Below, in pieces: positions 15,505-23,521 of a stretch of 26,905 nucleotides of DNA. This stretch comes from a virus, in IMG/VR virus record IMGVR_UViG_3300005533_000188, positions 1 to 26,905 of that record; one strand, given 5' to 3'. The notes under the pieces were generated by a model, which was not told where the DNA came from, made no database searches, and saw only the letters and a list, made by a program, of their open reading frames with translations. Position numbers and translations under genes: made by a program. How positions within the stretch are numbered: position 1 is the stretch's first letter; each line of letters starts with the position of its first letter.

Positions 15505-17732
15505 ATAAACTCGACCTGAAAATCTCCAGGAGTAATCTGATCCGTATTGGCCACATTGAATGTGAACTTGATTGCCTGAGAATTTGCAAAATTGACGCTG
15601 GGGTTGGAGAGAGGATTGGTGCTGTATGCCGCTCCCGGAGATGCAAACCCCGTCAAGTTTGGCCAGGTCGTTTTTTGGAAATGACTTTGGGAGCTCTGAG
15701 AATTAGCATCGTTGTAAATCTCGAACACGTACCGATCATAAAACGTATTACCGTTAGGCGCGTAAGTGATGGTCGCCGCCACCGTCGCCCCAAAAAATAG
15801 TTTATAAACAGTCGACGCCGAACCGCTGCTATGCAGGAACGTGAGCGTAATTCTCAGCCCCTTTCCTTGCGCCAAAGTGTTCGCAGGCAACGTGTATGTG
15901 AAAATCGTTTGGTCTGCGCTGTTGCCTGTTAGCGTTCCTGCTGGTGGTTGCTGATTCAGAAGTGTGCTTGCGCCCGTCTTTCTTCCGGGAATAGTAACCG
16001 TGTTTAGTAGGTTAGAGCTTTGCGCCGTGCTCGCGTTGAGAAATTTGACCGTGTTGTCATGGCTTACGCTTGCCGAGCCACTGGCTTCGACATAATCCGT
16101 CGTGTTGTTGTTATTGGCGATGGTGATTTCATTGCCTTGAGCCGCCGAGCTATTCTCAATTTGCACAGCGATATTGCTACTCTGTACTCCAGTCCTTATC
16201 TCATTCGAATTGCCTGCCATGTCAAGAGCAATATTGCTATTTCCAACAGCCTGAAGCATTCCTCCATAGACATGGTTTTGCTGGGAACCGCTCAAGAACG
16301 TCAGAGGAATATTGGCGGCAAACAACGGCCCATAGAACGTATTTCCAGCGCACCCGAACGTGGATGCATCGCATACAAAACCCTTCTGTGAGGTGGCACC
16401 CGAAAGGGTGTTCGTATGGATGCTGAGGTTTGTGTAGTATCCATCGGCCGGGTCTTGCTGATAAACGGCAATTGCCGACGATCCGGCGGTAATCAAATCA
16501 ACGCCTATGTTTTCCAGCGAGTGATTACCAGAACCACCGCTTCCAGTTCCGTCACCTATTTGAAACGCTTTTCCGTTGCCACCATACTGAAACGAAACGC
16601 CAGAAACAACAGGATCGTACGGAGTACCTCCCAGCCCCTTAAGATAGACGCCGATCATCTTTACCCCGCCTGCGTCTAAATCCGGAATCTTCAGGCTATT
16701 TGATCCCATCGTGATTATTGCCGATCCGTGGAAAATAAAGCCGGTGTGCGACTTGTTCATCACGAGATTCGACGTCCAAGTCTCCGCCCAATTTGGCACA
16801 ACGTGGCAACCTTGGCCCGGAACAAGAGCCGCATAGCACGCCGACATGCTCGAAAAGTTGTTCGGGCATGTCGTGTTTCCCACCCACAAGTCGCCATTGA
16901 TGTTTCCACACAATGGATTCGCCGATAGTGGGCCGTTCACATTCTGTGATCCGCCCAAAGCCGGAATGCTCACAATTGCCTGCGGATACTGCACGGTGAT
17001 TACGCCCGAGTACAGGGGGGTTCCATTGCTCAAGTTGACCGTCCCATTGGAGCCGCCGAACAGGTACCAAAGCTGAGGGTACCCAGGCACCGTGATCCCC
17101 GATTGGCTCGTCAGCGTTACGTTGTATCCGGTAAAGGAAGGCTGGAGCTGGTCGTTAAAAGCGATCTTGCACGCCGTGGAATTAGAGGCCGGGAGCGCCG
17201 ATCCCGCAGTCAAAGGCGCCGCCTGGGAGTAATTGCCCCAAGCGCCGGGCGTACCGCTGACCGATCCCTGTAGCGTCTCGTTTCCCGAGGACGTCGATAG
17301 GTACACCCGAAATGCCGTTGCTCCCGCTGGCTGCACGATCGGCGCATTCACAATCAGTGTTCCTGGCCCGGTCATGGTGAAAGCTGTCTCCGGAGACGCA
17401 ATCGTCTCTCCGGTTGCATCCTGGTACGTCAAACGGACAAAATAGATCCCCGCCGCCAGCGTGCCCGAGGCCAGGTTGGAGGTAACCACCGGCCCCGCCG
17501 GCGGATTCGGCTCTCCCACCACGTTTCCATTAGCATCCGTATAGCAGCTTGCCGATTGAGCCGTGATCGTGGCCGTTCCTGTCAGCACTGCCGGCTGCGT
17601 CAAGGTAAGAGTGAAGGTCCCATTGGCGACCGGCCCGGAGGCGCTATTCGTCACGGTTCCGGTGATTGTGCCCGCGTGGGCGAAACCTGCCAACAACGTT
17701 ACGAAGGCTATCGCCTGTTTGAGCTGTTTCAT
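15498..17732 (-). CDS. spike-like exported protein A (beta-helix type C-terminus)
   Basis: A 744-residue protein. Residues 1-20 are a Sec signal peptide ending FAHA before GTITG. Residues 21-270 form a module that is about 83 percent identical, without gaps, to the paralogue at 17953-20289, by my hand count of 42 differences in 250 positions. It contains VRLTYQDATGETIASPE and FRVYLSTSSG, fibronectin-like beta-sandwich sequence. From about residue 300 the sequence changes to Asn/Gly/Ser-rich repeats with short hydrophobic ladders (GNSNEIRTGVQSSNIAVQIEN), the look of a right-handed beta-helix. A C-terminal beta-sandwich-like domain closes the protein (GLRITLTFLHSSGSASTVYK). Phage tailspikes and polysaccharide-binding enzymes have this shape. 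The start at 17732 has GAGGA four bases upstream, and a second ATG at 17735 precedes it. No catalytic residues are assigned. Confidence 0.65.
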   Translation of the reverse strand: MKQLKQAIAFVTLLAGFAHAGTITGTVTNSASGPVANGTFTLTLTQPAVLTGTATITAQSASCYTDANGNVVGEPNPPAGPVVTSNLASGTLAAGIYFVRLTYQDATGETIASPETAFTMTGPGTLIVNAPIVQPAGATAFRVYLSTSSGNETLQGSVSGTPGAWGNYSQAAPLTAGSALPASNSTACKIAFNDQLQPSFTGYNVTLTSQSGITVPGYPQLWYLFGGSNGTVNLSNGTPLYSGVITVQYPQAIVSIPALGGSQNVNGPLSANPLCGNINGDLWVGNTTCPNNFSSMSACYAALVPGQGCHVVPNWAETWTSNLVMNKSHTGFIFHGSAIITMGSNSLKIPDLDAGGVKMIGVYLKGLGGTPYDPVVSGVSFQYGGNGKAFQIGDGTGSGGSGNHSLENIGVDLITAGSSAIAVYQQDPADGYYTNLSIHTNTLSGATSQKGFVCDASTFGCAGNTFYGPLFAANIPLTFLSGSQQNHVYGGMLQAVGNSNIALDMAGNSNEIRTGVQSSNIAVQIENSSAAQGNEITIANNNNTTDYVEASGSASVSHDNTVKFLNASTAQSSNLLNTVTIPGRKTGASTLLNQQPPAGTLTGNSADQTIFTYTLPANTLAQGKGLRITLTFLHSSGSASTVYKLFFGATVAATITYAPNGNTFYDRYVFEIYNDANSQSSQSHFQKTTWPNLTGFASPGAAYSTNPLSNPSVNFANSQAIKFTFNVANTDQITPGDFQVEFIQ
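16923..17732 (-). repeat. duplicated N-terminal module, copy in gene A
   Basis: These 810 bases align without insertion or deletion to 19480-20289. The similarity is visible at base level, for instance around 17380-17440 against 19937-19997. Beyond this point the two genes are unrelated. Confidence 0.85.
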
Positions 17733-17833
17733 CATTCCTCGATTCACGGATTTCGATTGACCTATCGCGATGGATTGCCTACGACCTCGGCAGATCGCTT
17801 CGTCCGGCATGCGGCAGGACGCCGCAAAAGCGA

Positions 17834-17867
17834 AATGCTCCTCAACACTGAAGTATTGAAGAGCATT
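17834..17867 (-). other. intercistronic hairpin between the two spike-like genes
   Basis: Arms at 17834-17849 and 17852-17867 form a 16-bp stem. As plus-strand RNA it has two C-A mismatches; as minus-strand RNA both positions become G-U pairs, so the stem is continuous in the strand that carries both genes. It lies 86 bases after the stop of gene B and 102 bases before gene A. No strong U-run follows. It may adjust relative expression or mRNA stability. Confidence 0.6.
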
Positions 17868-17952
17868 CCATCTCTAGCCTTGGCGCTCTGCCAAAACGTC
17901 ACATTCAGATTTCACTTGGGGAAAATTCAGGGAAAATGATCTACGTGGAACG

Positions 17953-20289
17953 TCACTGCATTTTGTATTGAATCGTCAAAGTAACAGCGCCGATCTGCGT
18001 GCTGCATCCGGCATCGGTATTGACAGTGCCAATGTCATAGCTACCTGCCGGGATGCTGATGTTCAGGCCCGTGTTGTCGACAAATGCCTGGCCGTTAGGG
18101 TTGGTTACGGATGCACTCGGCACAGACTGAAAGCCAAACTGTGGCGAAGTAATGCAGTTTGCCGGTGGAGTTTGAGAGGCTACGTGAACGCTAACCACCG
18201 TAACCGGCTTCTCCACGGAGAAGCGGCAGTAACGGTTGCTTCCGGCATAGGCTTGTATATAACAGGTGTATTGCAGGCGCGGCGATGCGGTAAATACCGT
18301 ATCGGAATTCACAGCCACACCAGCTGGCGCGATGGTCCCTTCAATGACGTTCGTTTGCGCGCCCAGAGTGCCGGGATATCGTAGCAGTTGCGTGAATTTT
18401 GAGGCATTCGTTCCAGTGACTAGCGTGCTCGTCCCCGTGCCCGGGGAGAATACTTCGATCTTTCCTCTCGTTGGAGAGTTCGCGACGATAACGGTCGTTA
18501 AGGGACGCCCGGAAGCAACCTTCATGCCGTCGATGAAAATATGGAATCCCCCGCTATTGATAAACCAATCGCCTGTCCCGGAACTATTGTCGTCCTCAAT
18601 GACTCCGCCGTAGAAATAAAGATCGACGGCGCCGTTGATGGAGTGTGAGGAATTGCCGCCCGTTCGCTCAAAGTGGCATCCGTGGCAGTACAGGGAAGCA
18701 GCGCCATTGGGATTGATAGTTGTGTTAGTGAAGTCTATGTCCAGTCCTGCATTCCCAAAGAACTGCACTCCAGTCAATTCTATTTCCGGAGTAGAGGCCG
18801 CGCCCTTGCCCCTGATCGCTGCGCCGTTCCCCGCGATTGTTCCGCCCAGCAATACAAATCCGGTGGGAACATTCAATTGCATCGCCGTCGTGTTTGCAAT
18901 GAACTGCGGATTGAGCCATGTGACGTCGGTAAAAGTGAACCCCTGGTTGGTGTTGGTGTCGTTGACTCCGATACCGAACCCGTTGATGCCCACATTATCG
19001 AAGATCGCGCCGGTAGCGCCGGTATTGGTGGTGCCATTCGAGATGCCCGCTGCGGAACTGCCACAGCCTCCGGTGGTGACACACCCATTGTTGACTAGAT
19101 GAATGTTTCTTAGCCCATGGACTGGCCCCTGCGCGCCATTCGATGCGTAGTCCATCGTAATTGCCGTGGTGGCATTTGTGGGTATGTAGTTCAGGCATGC
19201 TCCGGTCACCGCGGTTCCGGTGTTGGATGTGCCCCCTGCGCCTTCAAGAAGCACGTATTTTCCTAGCGTAGTGAAAGCCACGGGTGTCGAGAAGTTATAG
19301 CAGTTTCCATTGGTCGAAGGATCGACGATGATGTGGCATGACCCGCCTGTGCAGGCTACATAGGCAGCGTTGATCTGGACTCCTATGTCCGTGGAAGAGA
19401 TGGCCCCGCCAACATGAAGCACGCCGTTGATAGATGCCGGTCCGCTGGCGGCTGCGCCTACCGATAAACTGCCGCCGATAGACAAAGGCCCATTGATGCT
19501 CTGCAGCCCCGCCGCCGCGGGATTGCTCACGATGGCCTGCGGAAACTGAAAGGCGCTTATTCCAGAATAGAGTGGCGTACCATTGCTCAGGTTGATTGTC
19601 CCGTTTGAGCCGCCCAACAAATACCACAATTGCGGATATCCGGGGACGATTGCCCCGCTCTGGCTCGTCAAGGCCACGTTGTATCCGGTAAATGACGGTT
19701 GGAGTTGATCGTTGAACGCCAGCTTGCAGGCCGTGGAATTTGAGGTTGGCAGCGCAATGCCCGCTGCCAGTGCCGAGGTCTGTGAGTAATTTCCCCACGA
19801 ACCAGGGCTCACGCTGACTGAGCCTTGGAGTTTCTCGGCCCCGCTCGTAGTCGAGATGTAAACCCGGAATGTAGTCGCGCCGGCGGGTTGAACCACAGGC
19901 GCATTCACGATCAGCGTTCCCGGCCCGGTCATGGTGAAAGCCGTTTCCGGAGACGCGATCGTCTCTCCGGTTGCGTCCTGGTAAGTCAACCGGACAAAAT
20001 AAGTTCCCGCCACCAGTGTGCCCGAGGCCAGGTTGGAGGTAACCACCGGCCCCGCCAGGGGATTCGGCTCTCCCACCACATTGCCATTGGCATCCGTATA
20101 GCAACTTACCGACTGGGCCGTGATGGTGGCTGTTCCAGCCAGTACCGCCGGCTGCGTCAGGGTAAAGGTAAAGGCTCCGTTCACAACCGGTCCGGACGCG
20201 GTGCTCGTCACCGTTCCGGTGATCGTACCTGCTTGAACTACCGCCGCCAGCAAGCATGCAATGAATATCGACCGTAAGATGTGTTTCAT
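17953..20289 (-). CDS. spike-like exported protein B (beta-helix type C-terminus)
   Basis: A 778-residue paralogue of the protein at 15498. Its signal peptide (residues 1-20, ending VVQA) is of different sequence, but residues 21-270 are nearly the same as in protein A. The two diverge right after the shared NGPLS near residue 270. Protein B continues with Gly/Ser-rich SIGGSLSVGAAASGPASING repeats, then a long segment with typical beta-helix strands (GLRNIHLVNNG, AIFDNVGINGFGIGV, VQFFGNAGLDIDF, DLYFYGGVIEDD) resembling pectate-lyase-fold proteins. A C-terminal beta domain follows, beginning near YTCYIQAYAGSNRYC. The start at 20289 is chosen because it gives the signal peptide and has AAAGGAAATGG upstream; the longer frame to 20490 does not. 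Likely an exported glycan-binding or glycan-degrading protein or a tailspike; active-site residues cannot be assigned. Confidence 0.65.
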   Translation of the reverse strand: MKHILRSIFIACLLAAVVQAGTITGTVTSTASGPVVNGAFTFTLTQPAVLAGTATITAQSVSCYTDANGNVVGEPNPLAGPVVTSNLASGTLVAGTYFVRLTYQDATGETIASPETAFTMTGPGTLIVNAPVVQPAGATTFRVYISTTSGAEKLQGSVSVSPGSWGNYSQTSALAAGIALPTSNSTACKLAFNDQLQPSFTGYNVALTSQSGAIVPGYPQLWYLLGGSNGTINLSNGTPLYSGISAFQFPQAIVSNPAAAGLQSINGPLSIGGSLSVGAAASGPASINGVLHVGGAISSTDIGVQINAAYVACTGGSCHIIVDPSTNGNCYNFSTPVAFTTLGKYVLLEGAGGTSNTGTAVTGACLNYIPTNATTAITMDYASNGAQGPVHGLRNIHLVNNGCVTTGGCGSSAAGISNGTTNTGATGAIFDNVGINGFGIGVNDTNTNQGFTFTDVTWLNPQFIANTTAMQLNVPTGFVLLGGTIAGNGAAIRGKGAASTPEIELTGVQFFGNAGLDIDFTNTTINPNGAASLYCHGCHFERTGGNSSHSINGAVDLYFYGGVIEDDNSSGTGDWFINSGGFHIFIDGMKVASGRPLTTVIVANSPTRGKIEVFSPGTGTSTLVTGTNASKFTQLLRYPGTLGAQTNVIEGTIAPAGVAVNSDTVFTASPRLQYTCYIQAYAGSNRYCRFSVEKPVTVVSVHVASQTPPANCITSPQFGFQSVPSASVTNPNGQAFVDNTGLNISIPAGSYDIGTVNTDAGCSTQIGAVTLTIQYKMQ
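19480..20289 (-). repeat. duplicated N-terminal module, copy in gene B
   Basis: Partner of 16923-17732, offset exactly 2557 bases. Only the signal-peptide codons and scattered third positions differ much. The arrangement shows duplication of the module with exchange of the C-terminal part. Confidence 0.85.
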
Positions 20290-20481
20290 CGTTCCATTTC
20301 CTTTAATAACCACAAATGAATTGACTGGTGCGAGGACTGCCTGCGGGTCTTTGTAGGGAGAGTGCCGGCAGAAGAGGCGAGCGCAGCGGAGCTTTCCGGA
20401 GAGCCCTGAATCTTTAACGTCGTTCCACTTCCCTGCTGGATTCGAAATCGGCGATGGCAAACACGCCGCGATCCCGGTAAA

Positions 20482-21495
20482 ATGCTGCAAATATTCAAGA
20501 GACAGGCAAGCTTCAAGTCCTTCCTCTCATCAGAATTGGCACTAAGTAACGGGTTCAAATTGGTTCCCCAAAAGGGGATCGGCAGTGGTGGCAGATTCTT
20601 ACAGCGCTCGAACCAAACTGAGATTGACAATCTGTTCCAGATGAAAGTACGGCCTACCGCATCCACGTTCCTGGCGTCACCCTACGACCCCGCAATCGAG
20701 CGGGAGTTCTTTAGCGGCATTCTCCTGCCTTGCGGCATGTTCAAAACCACCTACCAGCATCGTCTGGACGACATAAACCAACGAATTCTTCCGCTGCTCG
20801 CAAACACCAGCCGCAGGCCCCTCGATATCATGGATGTGGGCGTGTCCTCCGGCGTCAGCACGCAAGAATGGAGCGATCATCTCCGCGCCGCCGGAGTTGA
20901 AGCAAATATGATCGGAACCGACAGTTGCTTGCGAGTACGGCTTCTTACCTTTGGACCAATCGAGGCAATCCTGGATGACCGGAACAAGCCGATCGATCTC
21001 AGCTTCTTCGGTCGCGGGGTTCCAGTGTGGGGTAGCGCATATCAGTTGCCGGTAATCTTTGTGCTCAGGTCGGCTGTGTCGGCAGCGCGTTTTCTCGGAG
21101 CGCAGACTCGGCCCTTGCTCCTGCAGAGCAAGGCGCTCCGCACGGTCATGCTTGTGGAAGACGACATCCTCAGCGACGATGCCCAATTTCATGGAAACTT
21201 CGATGTCGTTCGCGCCGCAAATATTCTTACGCCGGCCTATTTCTCGAAATCCACGCTGCTGGAGATGATCCAGGTCTTAAAGCGGAGGCTTAGGCCCGGC
21301 GGCTTGCTGGTTGTGTGCAGGACGGAAGAAAAAGAGCCGCAGACCAATCACGGCACGATTTTTCGTCTCAAGGATGACCGCTTATATCCCATAGCTCGGG
21401 TTGGCGGCGGCTCTGAGATCGAGTCTCTCATCGAGAACTGCGATCCAGTCGCCATGCCCGCGCTGGTTCATTCCGTTGCCGCTTCATCCTCTTGA
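20482..21495 (+). CDS. SAM-dependent methyltransferase-like protein
   Basis: A 337-residue protein with a Rossmann-type core in its middle. Residues 114-124 read LDIMDVGVSSG, a motif I variant, and GTDSCLRV supplies the acidic position. NFDVVRAANILTPAYFSK and LKRRLRPGGLLVVCRTEE are motif IV and post-motif equivalents, spaced as in CheR-like and related class I enzymes. Between them is a hydrophobic insertion of about 70 residues (LPVIFVLRSAVSAARFLG) that may touch a membrane or lipid. The 113-residue N-terminal extension has no recognised motif. The ATG at 20482 overlaps a GGTAAAAT element and has no ribosome site, so the true start may be the ATG at 20641. It is a lone plus-strand gene between minus-strand genes. 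Confidence 0.7.
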   Translation: MLQIFKRQASFKSFLSSELALSNGFKLVPQKGIGSGGRFLQRSNQTEIDNLFQMKVRPTASTFLASPYDPAIEREFFSGILLPCGMFKTTYQHRLDDINQRILPLLANTSRRPLDIMDVGVSSGVSTQEWSDHLRAAGVEANMIGTDSCLRVRLLTFGPIEAILDDRNKPIDLSFFGRGVPVWGSAYQLPVIFVLRSAVSAARFLGAQTRPLLLQSKALRTVMLVEDDILSDDAQFHGNFDVVRAANILTPAYFSKSTLLEMIQVLKRRLRPGGLLVVCRTEEKEPQTNHGTIFRLKDDRLYPIARVGGGSEIESLIENCDPVAMPALVHSVAASSS

Positions 21496-21618
21496 GTGTG
21501 CGGACTCGACTCGCGCTGGCTCATCCCAACAGGATCGAAAGACTGTCAAAACTCTCACTCACGGCATTGCCGACTTGCCGGGAAACGATTCTCCTTCACA
21601 GCAACGGTTCATCACTCC

Positions 21619-22062
21619 CTACTGGATACTCAGCTCTAAGTACTCTATCGGTTGTTCTTGCGGCTGCTCGGTTCCGTCTTTGGGCTCGACCGAGCGCACG
21701 TATTCCGCCAGTTGTTCCAGAGTCCGGCTGCCTTCAACCACCTCAAAATACATCTTGGAGATGTTCGCCAGATGCTCGGCCATCAGCCATGGCCAGCGGT
21801 CCTGGATAGACTTCATCTTGTGGAAGGGGCCAATGGTCCACAAGGAACCATCGTAGAGAGTAACAATCTCTACTTTCTCCTCTCCGGATGCCAACGCTGT
21901 CCATACGGCTTGCTGCTCATCCCAGAATTCCAGGGGATTCACCCCTGTCGCCAGAAGAGCGCCGCCAATACTGCATCCGCTGCCGCCCTGCCGGTCGAGC
22001 CATATCTCGGGCTTGGCTGTAATCAAGGTACTGCCTAGCATGATTTCTTCGCTGAGCTTCAT
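21619..22062 (-). CDS. hypothetical protein
   Basis: Unrecognised, 147 residues, acidic, no signal or membrane segment. The N-terminus includes LDRQGGSGCSIGGALLATG, a Gly-rich stretch, and the centre is Trp-rich (FWDEQQAVWTALASGEE, RWPWLMAEHLANISKMYFE), suggesting a compact helical protein with bulky core residues. The tail is a Glu/Gln/Pro-rich linker. The ATG has AGGAG eight bases upstream; that site is the last unit of the tandem repeat in the leader. Convergent with the methyltransferase gene before it. Confidence 0.6.
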   Translation of the reverse strand: MKLSEEIMLGSTLITAKPEIWLDRQGGSGCSIGGALLATGVNPLEFWDEQQAVWTALASGEEKVEIVTLYDGSLWTIGPFHKMKSIQDRWPWLMAEHLANISKMYFEVVEGSRTLEQLAEYVRSVEPKDGTEQPQEQPIEYLELSIQ

Positions 22063-22205
22063 CGTTCAACTCCTGGTCTCCAACTCCTGGTCTCCAACTC
22101 CTGGTTTTCGGCTCCTGGCTCCTGGTTTCTGACTCCTGAGTTTCTAATTCTCGGCTTCTAATTCCTAGGCTTCTAACTCCCGGGTTTCTACTTACCGAGT
22201 TCTAA
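22063..22205. repeat. degenerate 14-bp tandem repeat carrying ribosome-site motifs
   Basis: On the minus strand units of the form ACCAGGAGTTGGAG are nearly perfect next to the start codon of the gene at 21619-22062 and decay away from it towards 22205. Most units carry AGGAG, so the gene has several potential ribosome-binding sequences in a row. Confidence 0.8.
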
Positions 22206-22230
22206 TTCTTGGCATGGTGGCCTTATCTAG

Positions 22231-22704
22231 TTAGAGAGCGATCTTGCGGACATGAGTTGCACCATGCGGCGCCACACGCGGTGCGCGCTCATCGCCAATC
22301 ACCGGCCACAGCCGCACCTTAGCCTGGGCTCGCTCGATGAAGTCTTCCACCAGCCCGCCCTCGCGCTCGGCGCGTTCTTTTTCCCAGTCGCTCATCCGCG
22401 CCGTTCGCGACCGGCTGCCCTTGAAAGCTGTGTGGGCGTTGGCCTCCATCTCGCTGCGCTTGATGGTGGCTGGCGACTGCTTGAGTTCTGTCCCGGCCTT
22501 GCGTCGCGCAAATGTGCCATAAGGTGCGAGGTAGTGCGGAATAATCTCCAGGTCGCCGGTAAGGCGCAGGTCGGCAGCTTCGGATAAAGAGATATGGGCA
22601 TGCAGGCCCAACGTGCAGTCGGGCCGCATATTTCTCTGTCGCAGGTTGTCAACCTCGGGCTTGCTGAGTAAGCAGACTTTGCGGGGAAGCCTATTGCGGG
22701 CCAT
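22231..22704 (-). CDS. basic hypothetical protein
   Basis: Unrecognised, 157 residues, rich in Arg. I start it at the ATG at 22704, with AGGAAAG upstream, giving MARNRLPRKVCLLSK; the frame stays open to 22752. The N-terminal part contains ISLSEAADLRLTGDLEIIP, a possible small DNA-binding or beta-hairpin motif. The middle is a charged helix (MSDWEKERAEREGGLVEDF), and the C-terminus is basic. Size and position between regulator and spike genes fit a phage middle gene. Function unknown. Confidence 0.5.
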   Translation of the reverse strand: MARNRLPRKVCLLSKPEVDNLRQRNMRPDCTLGLHAHISLSEAADLRLTGDLEIIPHYLAPYGTFARRKAGTELKQSPATIKRSEMEANAHTAFKGSRSRTARMSDWEKERAEREGGLVEDFIERAQAKVRLWPVIGDERAPRVAPHGATHVRKIAL

Positions 22705-23071
22705 TTCTTTCCTGATCGGCAATCGCGGTTGCCTCGAATATTCTCGATTCAATGTTGTGTAGTTCCAATGAATAACGAGTGTTGAGTTTTTTGTAGCTCG
22801 ATTTTTTTTGGAGAATGCTCCGCCTAGTCGATGAAGGCTCGCTCCAGTTAGCGTCCGGGCGGCTGACGTCTTACGGTTGTCTGGGCTGGACGGCGCGTCG
22901 GCTTTCGCTTCTGCCGCCGCCCTGCCCGGGGAACGTCAAAGAACGTGAGAGCAATATGCGGCATTGCCGGGAGAAATGAAATAGCGGATAGACGTTATCG
23001 AAGGCTCAGCAAATAACCGATTGAAAATTGACTTGTGTCGCGTAGTAAACGTGACATTAGCTTCGAATGAG
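22705..23071. other. 367-base gap without a gene
   Basis: No open frame here looks real. It contains a run of eight T at 22802-22809, a GC-rich block at 22850-22930 bounded by CCGGGC (22855-22860) and GCCCGG (22924-22929), and two nearby GAACGT copies. It should hold the promoter of the gene at 22231 and the 3' end of the transcript from 23072. No tRNA seen. Confidence 0.4.
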
Positions 23072-23473
23072 TTAGAGGCATGTGCCAATTTTCCTGATGT
23101 GAATATCCGTCAGCTTGTCGGCTTCGCAAGCCTCACGGCGGTCGCGAGAATCCGTTGTTTTGTCCGATGGCTGGAACTCCAGCGCGATATAGACCTTCCA
23201 AGACTCGCAGACAAGGCTGCCCGGTTCTTCACCGATCTCGATTGTGTAAGTTTCCGCATCCGGTCCGTAGCCGGCCGAGATGTAATCTATCCCTTTCGAG
23301 TCGAGATACTGCTTAACCTCGGTCCGGGACATACCCAAAGGAAGATCGTGCCGGAAGGGCGCAATTGCCGCATCGTAGGCAACTTGCCGATGGTGTTGAG
23401 TCACCGTCGAATAAATAAGCCAGGTTGTTGCAATCAGGGCGATCGCAATGACAATGGCTGTACTTCTTCTCAT
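23072..23473 (-). CDS. small membrane-anchored hypothetical protein
   Basis: A 133-residue protein with one hydrophobic N-terminal helix (STAIVIAIALIATTWLIY) after a basic MRR, so it is anchored in the inner membrane with the rest outside the cytoplasm, or is secreted. The segment LPLGMSRTEVKQYLDSKGI resembles the short G-M-S-R-x-E-V motif of SmpA/BamE-like small beta-alpha domains. The following YTIEIGEEPGSLVCESWKVY would be its beta strands, and EACEADKLTDI gives a further Cys. It lies 48 bases after the reductase gene in the same direction; no clear ribosome site. The family resemblance is suggestive only. Confidence 0.6.
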   Translation of the reverse strand: MRRSTAIVIAIALIATTWLIYSTVTQHHRQVAYDAAIAPFRHDLPLGMSRTEVKQYLDSKGIDYISAGYGPDAETYTIEIGEEPGSLVCESWKVYIALEFQPSDKTTDSRDRREACEADKLTDIHIRKIGTCL

Positions 23474-23521
23474 AGGCCGGGCAATCCTCGAAACCTCACA
23501 CTCAGTGTTAACGTGCTGGGC

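Noticed and set aside
15498-20289. A diversity-generating retroelement acting on the spike genes
   Set aside because: No reverse transcriptase gene or template repeat is visible; the two C-terminal halves are unrelated, not adenine-mutated copies.
22063-22205. A CRISPR array
   Set aside because: The units are 14 bases, degenerate and without spacers; no cas gene is present in the window.
22840-22935. A possible tRNA or small RNA in the GC-rich block
   Set aside because: No cloverleaf or T-loop consensus could be found; the only inverted arms are six bases with a 63-base loop.
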